Of a stretch of 64,000 bases of DNA, positions 46,492-59,035 are shown one piece after another; positions within the stretch are counted from its first letter, which is position 1, and the number at the start of each line of letters is the position of its first letter. Both the position numbers and the translations under genes were made by a program. Source of the DNA: Stomorhina lunata (taxonomy: Eukaryota; Arthropoda; Insecta; Diptera; Rhiniidae); contig OW121743.1 of assembly GCA_933228675.1 (NCBI GenBank), positions 59,762,081 through 59,826,080 on the forward strand. Direction: 5' to 3'. Under the pieces are notes generated by a model. That model was not told where the DNA came from and ran no database searches. It saw nothing but the letters and a program-made list of their open reading frames with translations.

Positions 46492-48995
46492 CAGAGACCG
46501 AATATTAATACTTTTAAAACAATATTTTCATGTTTTAATCCATACAAAAACAATCATTGAAGTTTAAAAAATAATAAAAATCCCTAAAGATTTTTAATTG
46601 TTCGAAAAATTTTGTATCGTTTTTCAATCCGATGAAAATAAAAAATAAAAAAATCGTCTGGGATATTTATCAGTTCAAAATAATTTTCATCTTTTTTCAT
46701 CCGATGAAAAAAATTTTGATAGAAAATATTCAAATTTTATTTCTGTATTTGATTCATTCATCATAATGTTCTTGCATAGATTAGCAGCTCCAAAATCCTT
46801 GCGCCAGCTGCCGTAGTAGGGGGATTTCTCGCATGATTACCCCTTGGAGTAATGTTGTTTCTTTCCATGCTTAAAACATCGTGAGTGCTAAGTCGATGGG
46901 TGATGGGTCCAAAGACACAAGCCACGTTTATATAGCGAGTCACACGATCCGAGACTGACGCCCGCTTGCTGCCGCAACTAACATGTTGAACAGACGCTGC
47001 ATTTTCGTACTTTACCAAGTATAATTATCTTAGACCCTTAGACCACATACGTTGGAATCGCTCTAAGATAACTCCCTTTTATATTAGCCCTGACCTAGAA
47101 TCCCACACGGGTTGCTTACCGCATCTAAAACTAGGTTACTCAGGTTTACAGGATGTACCACGAGAAGGTTAGAGTGGGAATTGGATACAGTTCTTACCTG
47201 GTAGCTAGAGATGCCAGGCAATTGCTGCATCATCCCAAGCCCTATGCTCCACTGGGAATCAAGGATGACAGAAGAAGAAGATTTGTCCTGGTATAAAAAG
47301 TCTTTAGGACGTTTAAATAACAATAAATTCAATTATTGTTGCAAATTCTATGTTGAAATGGTTTTGCGAGTCAAAGAAACCACCAATAGTTCCATTAGGA
47401 CTATTAGGTTTAACTTCGATGTCCTAAAACATTCCAATTAATTGGAAACATATTCATACATTCATTGTTGAAAATTTTACAATTTCAAAAATATTTTATT
47501 TTTTCAAAGTCAAAACAGAAGTTCAAAAATAAAACAATCAATAAAATATTTTTCTGTTCGGATATTTATCGTTAAAGATATTTAAAATTTTCATCATGAG
47601 GGATATTTATATTTCAAATATAAATCCCTCATTTTTATTCATCGATCGAAATGAAAATAAATTTTCATCGGCAATGATATTTATACTTGATTGATTTAAA
47701 AAATAAAACAATATTCGGTCTCTGGGCCCTTACCGCGTAACTCGATTCGAAAAGTAAAATCATTCGAAAGAAATTTCCGAATCGAAAGGTTAACCGTACC
47801 GTGTAAATCGTTCGAAACGAACACAGTGTTGTATTCACAAACATAAGGGAAAATTTGTGAAAATGTTGGTAGCACTGCTGTTTGACACACAAATTTCCCA
47901 AAACAAAACATATCAATGAGCAATTTCATGTTATTTTTAAATAATTTTATAATATAAATTGCGTTTCCTTATTGTTCGATGATGAGAATGATACGGCACC
48001 TGAACGAGTCAAAAAAAATTAATTAGAGACTCTTCAAACATAATGGATCTTTCTAATAAAATTCAAATGACCATATATGTACACCCACAATTAAATTAGC
48101 AATTACCACAATTAAATTAGAGTATATTGTTTAACAATTTCCAAATCAAGGTCTACAATAGCTTTCTTCATTTCCAATTGTTGAACCTTTCTTTTGGATT
48201 TTTCCAACTCTGTTAATTTTTTGAAATCGAATTTTTCTTTTAGTAGTTTAATTTTTCTTTTTTAAGTTGATTTTTTTAAGTTAAATTTCTAAATTTAATT
48301 TAGGAGTTCGAGTTTATACTTTAAAAACAGTTATTGTTATTATAAAAGGTCTACTAGGATATCTTCTTGATTGGAGGAATTGAAATTTTCATTTAAATTA
48401 TTTTCAAGACTACATCTTCGTATTAATGTTGGCACATTGTGTGATTAGCTTTTTGTTCCAAACTTTTGTGTCCCAGACATTCCGCTTACAGCTTCATCTA
48501 TCGAAAGAAAATTGGACGTTTGCTGTTCTAATCTGCTTCCTATGACATTTGCTTCTTACGTTATTTTTGTAGAAAGCCCAAACCTAAAAATAAACTTGTC
48601 ATATATTCCACCATTTCCTCATATTGTTTTTTTGGTTGTGTAAATATATTTTTTCGGAATATTCCTTTAAAATGTTAACAATACTAATTTATTATTTGAT
48701 TCACTTTATAAAAATGGATTTTTATTTAAAAAAGTATAATTTTTATAAATACTTACATTTTCCCCAACTGTCACTACCTAAATAGCTTTCGAACAATTTC
48801 CTATCATTTTAAACGACAAAAATGTCCGTTTTCGTAATACACAGTTGGATTTACGAAAGGGAAATTTATTTGTCGAAAGCGAAAAAACTTGTCCGCACTT
48901 TCGAAAAAAAACATACGAAGATCGTATTAGACAGTACCATTTGTACGAACTCGAAAATTTTCCGTTTCGAATCGAGTTACGCGGTAACCCCCCTG
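46492..48995. mobile_element. Composite hAT-like element with perfect 8-bp target duplication
   Basis: GTTTATAT occurs directly before (46484-46491) and after (48996-49003). The left end is CAGAGACCGAATATT and the right end, reverse strand, is CAGGGGGGTTACCGCG. Both end types occur again inside, inverted, at 47710-47724 (AATATTCGGTCTCTG) and 47725-47745 (TTACCGCGTAACTCGATTCG). The structure is thus two end-to-end elements, about 1.23 and 1.27 kb, bounded by one target duplication. No transposase is recognisable; a GC-richer block at 46755-47300 has short open frames of unknown origin. Confidence 0.7.
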
Positions 48996-49003
48996 GTTTA
49001 TAT

Positions 49004-50785
49004 CATTCCCATAATACATTCATCTGAATCAAGTCATAAGCCTTAACTTTTAAGAATTAATTCTTAGGGAATTTAAAATCAGTTAGATTTAATTTAAATT
49101 ATTTCAATTCTTAATCTTATACAAAAATAATTAAAAATTTTATAAACAAATCATTTTGTAAAGGCATACAAAAATAAATGTATTCAAACGAACCCTACAG
49201 TTCAAAAATATATAATACCTATAAAAGAGCGGAATAAAATAAATCTCAACGAAACAAGTCCTTAACGATAAAATAAGTTTCAGGATTGCATTAGGGATTA
49301 AATATTATTTTATACCCATGAAAAAAAGTCTCCATTTTAGAGGATAAAGAAATGACTCTGGCTTAAGTTATTGGGTTAAAAAAGGGTTTTTAAGCTGAGA
49401 TGATTTCCATCTCGATTTTAACAAAACCGTGGACTTGGTTTGTCTAAAAAACACGTATGAAAAGTCATATGATTAAAATGTGATTTATTCATTATTGACA
49501 TACATACATATGTATATTTACATTTTCTAATTGTACTGAATTTTGTAATTTTATTCTAATTCTATCATAATTGTGTATGTATCTCAGCTATGTAATATAT
49601 CTTCCTGCTAAGGGACTGATGTTTTTTAGACCTGTAGGGCATATACAAATAACATTTTTGTGGAAAAATTCAAAAATTTATTAAGTTGACTTAGGCGAAA
49701 TTTAAAAAAATAAAAAAATTTTTTGTTATTGGTCATAAGATCAGAAAAACTATTTAAAATAAAATATAGATACACATAAAACTAAAGACTTTTTGTACAC
49801 ATAATCTATAATATCATCTAGATTCGAAAACATATAAAATCCATTATTTCGCAGCAACACAACAAAACCAGAGATAATATATTCTTACATATTAGCACAT
49901 TTTACATGTATATGTATGTATTTACTAAAACTAATTTCACAAAAAACAAATTATTTTTATAAATTTTTTTAGAAAAAAATTTTAATTAAGCAGATTCCTT
50001 CACTGATTGAATTTCTGGTAAAGATTAGGTCATTATAAAGGAAGGACCATTAATATTACTATATTCCTGCATATCTAAATATCTTTTAAAAGTTATAGTT
50101 TAACAAATAAATGCAAAATATACACAAGTTTGCGGTGAAATAGCCACATTAGGGTAGTTCCGTTTTTCTGAACGAACATTAAAGAATACATGCATACTTT
50201 TATTAAATGTGTATGTTTTCTGATAAAACACAAGAATATTGTAATAGGTTATGATAAATTTTGTTCTATTTCATATCTAGGGTTTTTACAAACAATGTAT
50301 ATCGCACTTGATCCAATAATACCCTATAAATTAAAACTTCAATTTTCGTTTTTTGGTTTGATATACTTTTATTCAATGAGTGGTATAGTTTAAAAAACTT
50401 TTCCCTCGAAAAAGTCAGAATTTAAGTTTTTGATTTAAAATCAAGTATCTTTAGTTTATATCCACCCTAATGATTTGCACAAAATGAATTATCAAAAAAT
50501 ATTTTAATTCAAATTGGACTGGTTTTAATTAAGAATAAAAAATGTTAATTCAAATTGGAGTAGAGGAATGAAGAAACATTTTATTCATTCAAGTTGATTT
50601 TAAATTCCCATGTGAATCAATTCACTATGAATTAAAAATCAACACATTTTTTTTTAATTGTTTTATGGGAATTAAACTTAAGGTATTGTTAAATCATTTT
50701 TGAATTCCTAGGAATTCAGCTAATATTTAATTAAGCCTTTCGAAGCTCTGGTTATGCGTTTGCCGTTCGGAGCCTGAGTTAAAAT
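49004..50785. other. AT-rich region without recognised genes
   Basis: No gene, RNA or repeat recognised; the open frame at 50190-50393 has no known domain. Confidence 0.5.
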
Positions 50786-50865
50786 GTAGGTCCCTTTCAA
50801 TGAGCCTTAAAATAGAATCGGATGCAGCTCATTTTTTGACAGAAGTAATCCTTGTTCCAATTGGA
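50786..50865. repeat. Interspersed repeat, copy 1
   Basis: An ~80-bp block beginning GTAGGTCCCTTTCAATGAG and ending TTGTTCCAATTGGAAT matches 63378-63460 with few changes. Its class is unknown. Confidence 0.6.
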
Positions 50866-51139
50866 ATAATTAAACGACAGCTTGGATTAAAAAAAAGGTA
50901 GTGTTCCTAAAAGATAATTTTGTTGTCTAATTTAGATTTTTTTACTTAGTTCAAGAAAATAAACAGTTTTTGGTTTACGCGAATATTTATTTTTATAACG
51001 CTATATCTCGAAAACCTTACCTAAAAACGGTTAGCACCATTGAATTCAGCGTACTCGAATTATCTTTACCCACTAGGTTTCCCTTTTGTCGGTAAAAAAG
51101 TTGTCAAAATAGAGAACAGTTTAATAACAAAATGAGTTA

Positions 51140-51595
51140 TATTGTTACAAAGGAATTCTTTTTGCAAACAACCAAAAACAAAATTAAAACACTCTATGTC
51201 GTTTTTACAAAGTTATATTTTTATTAACTTTAAAGTTTATCACTTAAACACACTCCACAAAAATGCTTTACAAATATTCTTAGTCTCACTGTTCTTTTAT
51301 ACGCGTCTCAATTAAAACCCTGCCACTCAGCCTTATATAGTAGAGAAAAGAGTTTCTAGCATTTTCTACAGATGTAAACAAAGAGCTGCTGTCGTTGTCA
51401 TTCTTACATGGTTAAGAGCACACTCACACATATGTTGTACAAATAGATTATCTGAAGTTAACAGCAACAGGGAGAGAAATTGTAGATAAAGGGAAAAATG
51501 TTGGTCTATTCTTACAGCAAAACATTTAGAGAAATAAAATGTTTCTCTGCTTATAGACACAAACAGATTAAAAACACCAACACCAACAGAAACAT
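51140..51595 (-). mobile_element. Possible solo LTR (minus strand)
   Basis: On the minus strand a TATA-like CTATATAAGGC (~51331-51341), a transcript-like stretch, and AATAAA followed by a GT-rich region (~51220) lie in LTR order, within TG...CA-type ends. No target duplication was found and no gag/pol lies beside it. The boundaries are approximate. Confidence 0.35.
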
Positions 51596-51673
51596 CTAGA
51601 AAACGAGGGGAAGAATTATAGGCACTGAACTTTGCACAATGGGACGGATAAGTTTAAAATTCGTCACAATATG

Positions 51674-52165
51674 TTATTGAAAGTATTGTCCATTATTAGC
51701 CACTACTATTTCCCATCTTTCTGGTAGCATATGGACTACTCGCCAAAAAAAAACTGAAAACGGTTTTGAGGTAGAGAATGAATCAATCCAATTTTGAATA
51801 TCCTGTTCCGAAATTAAGCGTATTCTAGTAAAGGCTTTCTGCATCGATCAAAACAACTGGTATTCAGAAGGGACAAGCTCTATGAGACGGTTGAGGCAAA
51901 ACTTTCCATTAACTGTTTTCCAAATAGTTTTTGATCAGTCTTTCATGCGGCCGAGCTTTTTCATCATGGAAAATTATGGCCTCATATCTTTCTCTAGTTA
52001 AATGTTCTAGTCGTTTTTCGTTGATTACCCTGTTCGAACGAATCAGTTTTCTTTGGTAGAGGTTCCCTGTGGTCGTTTGACCCGACTTCAACAGCTAATA
52101 ATACAAAACATTCTTCAGATCTCAGCAAATTTGCTTTATGGATTGGCCGGGCTTTACATATGTAT
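51674..52165 (-). pseudogene. Mariner transposase remnant, C-terminal half
   Basis: Minus strand: VLYY*LLKSGQTTTGNLYQRKLIRSNR, then a catalytic-region IIFHDEKARPH, a TAA just after LENS, a frame change, and the C-terminal WIDSFSTSKPF, LPERWEIVVANNGQYFQ and stop at 51674-51676. This order matches the C-terminal half of classic mariner transposases. At least three stops and a frameshift, and loss of the third Asp region, make it dead. It is much older than the mariner at 33385-34617 and of another sub-family. Confidence 0.8.
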
Positions 52166-52289
52166 GACTTTTTGTATAGGTTTGGTTGAGCAGGTGGTTG
52201 GCGACATAGTCCACGTCACTTGAGTCCTAGAGAGTGGTCCCTTTGTATTATCTTTAGGGGAAAAGAGAAGCTTAAAAATTCTTAAATTC

Positions 52290-52960
52290 TTCTGTCTACC
52301 AAAACAACAAAAGCTTAGTTAGAGCCAACCAGATGCAACAAGGAATGAGTCTATTTAAAGAAAAAATAATACCCGAGACCTCAGGTAGATCTTGCAGAAT
52401 CGAGTAGGGCATATGGTCAGCAAGAGCTGGACAGTGACAGAGGAGGTTAGTGACAGTTTCTTCCTCCCCCTACATTATTACAGCTTTACATTGGCAATTC
52501 CTTTGAAGATTGAGCCTCCTAGCGTGTAATCCTTTTATCCAGTGTCTAGTGAGTATATAATGCAAAGCGTGTTGGTAGAGGTACCAAAACTGCAGAACGC
52601 CTGCTGTCGTATGTCAGGTTAATCCTGAGACTGAGAAGGTTGTTTCTGTGGTTCAGTTGGTATGCGGGGACCTATATAGAAACATTTTAATAAGCAATTT
52701 ACAGGCTGATAGCGGTGTAAATATATATTGGTCGATGTCCTCCTGACTGAGGAGAACACCGAGCTTTGCTAGATTATCCGCAAAAATATTACCTGGTACA
52801 TTGTTAGGACTTCGTTCCCAGAAGAGTTCTATATTGGAATGTCTTGCCATCGCATTCAGGGATGCCCGACATTAACGAGTAAGAACTGATGTCGTAAAAA
52901 CGGTAGATAGTGAACAAATTGCGACTTGACTATCAATACAGAAACGAATATCTTTAAAGC
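52290..52960 (-). pseudogene. LINE remnant: RNase H domain and C-terminal zinc-knuckle-like end
   Basis: Minus strand from 52960: DIRFCIDSQVAICSLSTVFT, a stop, then CRASLNAMARHSNIELFWER and NVPGNIFADNLAKLG. These are the typical RNase H motifs of I/Loa-type non-LTR elements (DSQ...; V/I-PGN..ADxLAxLG). Downstream TRHWIKGLHARRLNL and EEETVTNLLCHCPALADH give the C-terminal Cys/His segment. In-frame stops are present. The 5' part is lost where hAT-like sequence begins. Confidence 0.75.
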
Positions 52961-53155
52961 AAGGGTGCCCAAGCCCTATGCGCTTGGTACTCATTTGTTT
53001 GCCATCTCATTCAGGGATGCTCGACATTCATGAGTAAGAACTGATGTCGTAAAAACGGTAGATAATGAATGAACGGCGACTTGACTATCTATACAGAAAC
53101 GAATATTTCTAAAGCAGGGGTGCCCAAACCCTATGAGCTTTATACTCATTTGGTT
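52846..53155. repeat. 155-bp tandem duplication across a LINE/hAT junction
   Basis: Two copies, 52846-53000 and 53001-53155, each start with GCCATCKCATTCAGGGATG and run through the LINE RNase H start into CARGGGTGCCCAARCCCTAT. They differ at several positions, so the duplication has had time to diverge. Confidence 0.85.
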
Positions 53156-53290
53156 TTGTAAAAGCGCTTAGCAATCGGCTGTGTGTTTCGTTACTTACAT
53201 ACAGCACCTTTTCATTTTCGTGGTAGTTCTTTATTGTAAAATCAAGTGGAAAGCTACAACATTTTCGTATGGTTTGCTCGTAAGCATTGA
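53115..53290 (+). mobile_element. hAT-like element, left end, without the 3' TIR
   Basis: Starts CAGGGGTGCCCAAACCCTAT and continues GTAAAAGCGCTTAGC...GGTTTGCTCGTAAGCATTGA, the same family as 32726-35776 but without the inserted element. The right TIR that should follow is replaced by other sequence, so the copy is truncated. Confidence 0.7.
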
Positions 53291-53750
53291 CGACAGCGAT
53301 CAACAACGAAGATCTGTGTATATCTCCAGAAGCCTATCTATAAAATCAGTTGCAGTTTCAGAGATGTCCACAGTAAAAGAGCGTTCGAAAAGTGGGATTA
53401 GAAATACAGTAGTCAATGCAGTTGGGGATGGTGATGAGTTTATTCAAAATAGTGGAGTGGCCTATAGGTGAAGGAGACCAATTTCTAGTGGTACTTAACC
53501 TGTTAGCTGAGTTAAGGGCTACGTTTTGAGTCATTAGCCAACCGAAAGTCAGTTAAGCGTAATTAAGAATGCCTTTGAAGAAGTAGTCCTAATGGCAGGA
53601 GTAATCATGAGGGCAAAGGATCTGAGGATTTTAACAAGAGCCTCGCTGATAAGCCTTACATAGAGCGGACGATGTAAAAATAACATCTTTTTGTAGCGTT
53701 CAATCATGCGAAATCGCCTTCAACGTCTCCGGGGGGTTCTTTTTTCTATG
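53291..53750. other. Unique spacer
   Basis: Slightly richer in GC than its surroundings; an open frame that runs to 53471 has no known domain. Nothing else recognised. Confidence 0.45.
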
Positions 53751-56700
53751 ATTTTGTCTATCAAAATTTTTCGATATAAAAATTTTGTATAGAAAATTTT
53801 TGATATAAAATTTTTGATATAAAATTTTTGTATAGAAAATTTTTTGATTTAAAAATTTTGTACCGAAAATTTTTCGATATAAACATTTTGTATAGAAAAT
53901 TTTTCGATATAAACATTTAAAAATAAAAACATATACACATTTTGTAAAGACAATTTTTCGACATAAAAATTTTGTATAGAAAATTTTTCGATTTAAAAAT
54001 TTTGTACAAAAAATTACTTATAGAAAATTTTTCGATATAAAAATTTTGTACAGAAAATTTTTCAATATAAAAATTTTGTATAGAAAATTTTTTGATATGA
54101 AAATTTTGTATAAAAAATTTTTGACATAAAAATTTGTTATAGAAAATTTTTCGACATAAAAATTTGTAAAGAAAATTTTTCGATATCAAAATTTTATATA
54201 GAAAATTTTTCGATATAAGAATTTTTTATAGAAAATTTTTCAATATAAAAATTATTTCTAGAAAATTTTTAGATATAAAAATTTTGTATAGAAAATTTAT
54301 CGATATAGAATTTTATATAGAAATTTTTTCGATATAAAAAATTTTTCGACATAAAAATTTTGTATAGAAAATTTTTCGCTATTAAAATTTTATATTTTTA
54401 TCTTTTTATACAAAATTTTTCGATATGAAAATTTTATCTAGAAAATCTTTTTATATAATATTTTTCGATATAGACATTTTTTATAGAAAATTTTTCAATA
54501 TACAAATTTTTTATAGAAAATTTTTCGATATAAAAAATTTTTCAATATAAAACTTTTGTACAAAAAATTTTTCTATATAAACATTTTGTATATACAAATT
54601 TTATGTAGAAAATTTTTCGATATAAAAATTTTGTTAAGAAAATTTTTCGATATAAACATTTTATATAGAAAATTTTATGTGAAGAATTTTTTGATATAAA
54701 AATTTTGTATAGAAAATTTGTTGATATAAAAATTTTGTATAGAAAATTTTTCAACATAAAAATTTTATATAGAAAATTTTTCGATATAAAAATTTTGCTT
54801 AAAAAATTTTTCAATATAAAACTTTTTTATATAAAATTTTTCTATAATAAAATTTTGTATAGAAAATTTTTCGAAATAAAAATTTTGTATAGAAAATTTT
54901 TTGATATAAAAATTTTGTACAGAAAATTGTTCGATATAAAAAATTTGAATAGAAAATTTTTCGATATAAAACTTTCGTAGAAAAATTGTTTGATATAAAA
55001 ATTTTGTACAGAAAATTGTTAGAAATTTTGTGTAGAAAATTTTTTGATATAGGAATTTTTTCTAGAAAAATTTTCGATATACAAATTTTTTATAGAAAAT
55101 TTTTCGATATAAAAATTTTGTATAGAAAATTTTTCAATATAAAAATTTTATATAGAAAATTTTTCGATCTAAAAATTTTGTATAGAAAATTTTTCGATAT
55201 AAAAATTTTGTATAGAAAATTTTTCGATATAAAAATTTTGTATAGAAAATTTTTCGATATAAAAATTTTGTATAGAAAACTTTTTGATATGAAAATTTTG
55301 TATAGAAAATTTTTCGATATAAAAATTTTGTATAGAAAACTTTTTGATATGAAAATTTTGTATAAAAAATTTTTGTAAAGAAAATTTTCAATATAAATTT
55401 TTTATAGAATATTTTTCAATATAAAAATTTTGTATAGAAAATTTTTTGATATAAAAATTTTGAATAAAAAATTTTCGATATAAAATTTTTGTATAGAAAA
55501 TTTTCGATATAAAATTTTTGTATAGAAAATTTTCGATATAAATTTAAAAAAAAAATCGGTATACAAATTTTTTATATAAAATTTTTCGATATAAAAATTT
55601 TGTACAGAAAATTTTTCAATATAAAAATTTTGTATAGAAAATTTTTCGATATAGAAATTTTGTGTAGAAAATTTTTGATATAGGAATTTTTTATAGAAAA
55701 ATTTTCGATACACAAATTTTTTATAGAAAATTTTTCGATATAAAAATTTTGTAGAGAAAATTTTTCAATATAAAAATTTTATATAGAAAATTTTTCGATA
55801 TAAAAATTTTGTATAGAATATTTTTCGATATAAAAATTTTGTATAGAAAATTTTTCGATATAAAAATTTTGTATAGAAAATTTTTCGATATAAAAATTTT
55901 GTATAGAAAGTTTTTCGATATAAAAATTTTGTATAGAAAATTTTTTGATTTAAAAATTTTGTACCGAAAATTTTTCGATATAAACATTTTGTATAGAAAA
56001 TTTTTCGATATAAACATTTAAAAATAAAAACATATACAAATTTTGTAAAGACAATTTTTCGACATAAAAATTTTGTATAGAAAATTTTTCGATTTAAAAA
56101 TTTTGTAAAAAAAATTACTTATAGAAAATTTTTCGATATAAAAATTTTGTACAGAAAATTTTTCAATATAAAAATTTTGTATAGAAAATTTTTTGATATG
56201 AAAATTTTGTATAAAAAATTTTTGACACAAAAATTTGCTATAGAAAATTTTTCGATATAAAAATTTGTAAAGAAAATTTTTCGATATCAAAATTTTATAT
56301 AGAAAATTTTTCGATATAAGAATTTTTTAAAGAAAATTTTTCAATATAAAAATTATTTCTAGAAAATTTTTAGATATAAAAATTTTGTATAGAAAATTTA
56401 TCGATATAAAAAATTTTTCGACATAAAAATTTTGTATAGAAAATTTTTCGCTATAAAAATTTTATATTTTTATATAGAAAATCTTTTTATACAAAATTTT
56501 TCGATATGAAAATTTTATCTAGAAAATCTTTTTATATAATATTTTTCGATATAGACATTTTTTATAGAAAATTTTTCAATATACAAATTTTTTATAGAAA
56601 ATTTTTCGATATAAAAAATTGTTCAATATAAAACTTTTGTACAAAAAATTTTTCTATATAAACATTTTGTATATACAAATTTTATGTAGAAAATTTTTCG

Positions 56701-58290
56701 ATATAAAAATTTTGTTAAGAAAATTTTTCGATATAAAAATTTTATATAGAAAATTTTATGTGAAGAATTTTTTGATATAAAAATTTTGTATAAAAAAATG
56801 TTCGATATAAAAATTTTATATAGAAAATTTTATATGAAGAATTTTTTGATATAAAAATTTTGTACAGAAAATTTTTTGATATAAAAATTTTGTATAGAAA
56901 ATTTTTCAACATAAAAATTTTATATAGAAAATTTTTTGGTATAAAAATTTTGCTTAAAAAATTTTTCAATATAAAACTTTTTTATATAAAATTTTTCTAT
57001 AATAAAATTTTGTATAGAAAATTTTTCGAAATAAAAATTTTGTATAGAAAATTTTTTGATATAAAAATTTTGTACAGAAAATTGTTCGATATAAAAAATT
57101 TGAATAGAAAATTTTTCGATATAAAACTTTCGTAGAAAAATTGTTTGATATAAAAATTTTGTATAGAAAATTTTTCGATATAGAAATTTTGTGTAGAAAA
57201 TTTTTTGATATAGGAATTTTTTATAGAAAAATTTTCGATATACAAATTTTTGTATAGAAAATTTTCGATATAAAATTTTTGTATAGAAAATTTTCGATAT
57301 AAATTAAAAAAAAAAAAAATTTCGGTATACAAATTTTTTATAGAAAATTTTTCGATATAAAAATTTTGTGCAGAAAATTTTTCAATATAAAAATTTTGTA
57401 TAGAAAATTTTTCGATATAGAAATTTTGTGTAGAAAATTTTTGATATAGGAATTTTTTATAGAAAAATTTTCGATATACAAATTTTTTATAGAAAATTTT
57501 TCGATATAAAAATTTTGTATAGAAAATTTTTCAATATAAAAATTTTATATAGAAAATTTTTCGATATAAAAATTTTGTATAGAAAATTTTTCGATATAAA
57601 AATTTTGTATAGAAAGTTTTTCGATATAAAAATATTGTATAGAAAATTTTTCGATATAAAAATTTTGTATAGAAAACTTTTTGATATGAAAATTTTGTAT
57701 AGAAAATTTTTCGATATAAAAATTTTGTATAGAAAACTTTTTGATATGAAAATTTTATATAGAAAATTTTTGTAAAGAAAATTTTCAATATAAATTGTTT
57801 ATAGAATATTTTTCGATATAAAAATTTTGTATAGAAAATTTTTTGATATAACCATTTTGAATAAAAAATTTTCGATATAAAATTTTTGTATAGAAAATTT
57901 TCGATATAAATTTAAAAAAAAAAAATTTCGGTATACAAATTTTTTATAGAAAATTTTTCGATATAAAAATTTTGTACAGAAAATTTTTCAATATAAAAAT
58001 TTTGTATAGAAAATTTTTCGATATAAAATTTTGTATAGAAAATTTATCGATACACAAATTTTGTTTAGAAAATTTTTCGGTATAAAAATTTTGAAAATTT
58101 TTTGATATAAAAATTGTATATAGAAAATTATTGATATAAAAATTTTGTATAGAAAATTTTTGATATAAAAATTTTCGATATAAATTTTTTGTAAGAAAAA
58201 GTTTTGGGTGTACAAATTTTGAATAGAAAATTTTTCATTATAAAAATTTTATATAGAGAATTTTTCGATATAGATTTTTTTTTTATAGAT
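53750..58290 (+). repeat. 30-bp AT-rich satellite with ~2.1-kb higher-order duplication
   Basis: About 150 units of 30 bp with GATATAAAAATTTTGTATAG then AAAATTTTTC. A marker block AAACATTTAAAAATAAAAAC occurs at 53911 and 56012, and the order of variants around it repeats over about 2 kb, so a large segment was duplicated in tandem. The marker CGGTATACAAATTTTTTATA occurs near 55557, 57324 and 57930. Many open frames on both strands are repeat translation. Confidence 0.93.
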
Positions 58291-59035
58291 AATTTGAATA
58301 ATGAACTTAAAATTATAAAAATCTAAATGTTAAAAATTTCCTTATTTGTAATTTATTCTTTTTTAAAAATTGCTTAATTTTCCTGCTATAAAGATCAACT
58401 TGTCTAAGATGACTTTAACCCTGATTTCAATCTCAATTTCTGTGCTCTGTCAACTTTTTCAAATTTTATTTAAATCTTCGTTAAGTCTTCAAATCTTCTT
58501 TATCATAATTAACCTTAAATTAAAAATTAATCGAATTAAATATTATTGATCATTAATACATTTACACTAAAACAACAAATCATATTCTTATATAAAATTA
58601 TAAAAAAATAAGCAATTAAAAGTTATAAAACATTAATAAAAAAACAACAACAACAACATTACGGTTTAAAAAACGATTTCTAAAAATATTGTTAACATTT
58701 ACTTACTATTAATTTTAGAAAGAAAAACTAACAAAAATAAAATAAAACGAAATAAAGAGAAGAAATTAGAAAAATGAAGATAAGTTTTTAAAGTAAGTCT
58801 TGAGAATAAAGTGAAATTCAAAAAAAAAAAAAAAAATAAAAATGCACTTTAAATAGTAAAATGCACCTTAAGGCCCCATCAAAGGCCAAAAATGGCTTTT
58901 AGAAGAAAAGTTTTACAAAAGTCAATTTATTTACAAATTTATAATTTCGCTTAATTTTTATAAAAAAAAACTGAGAAAATATAAAATTTTTTAAATTTCA
59001 GTTCACAAAGAATTTTAAAAATATGAGTAAATCAT
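58291..59035. other. Unique AT-rich spacer
   Basis: No gene seen; contains a poly-A run at ~58819-58836. Confidence 0.5.

Noticed and set aside
46761..47332. Minus-strand open frames in a GC-richer block
   Set aside because: Looked like possible transposon coding remnants, but I could not match any conserved motif, so no protein is called.
53181..53471. 96-codon plus-strand open frame
   Set aside because: Its first third lies in hAT-like terminal sequence and the rest has no known domain; not supported as a gene.
53917..58215. Lysine/isoleucine-rich open frames on both strands
   Set aside because: Translations of the 30-bp AT-rich satellite on both strands; composition and frame overlap rule out coding.
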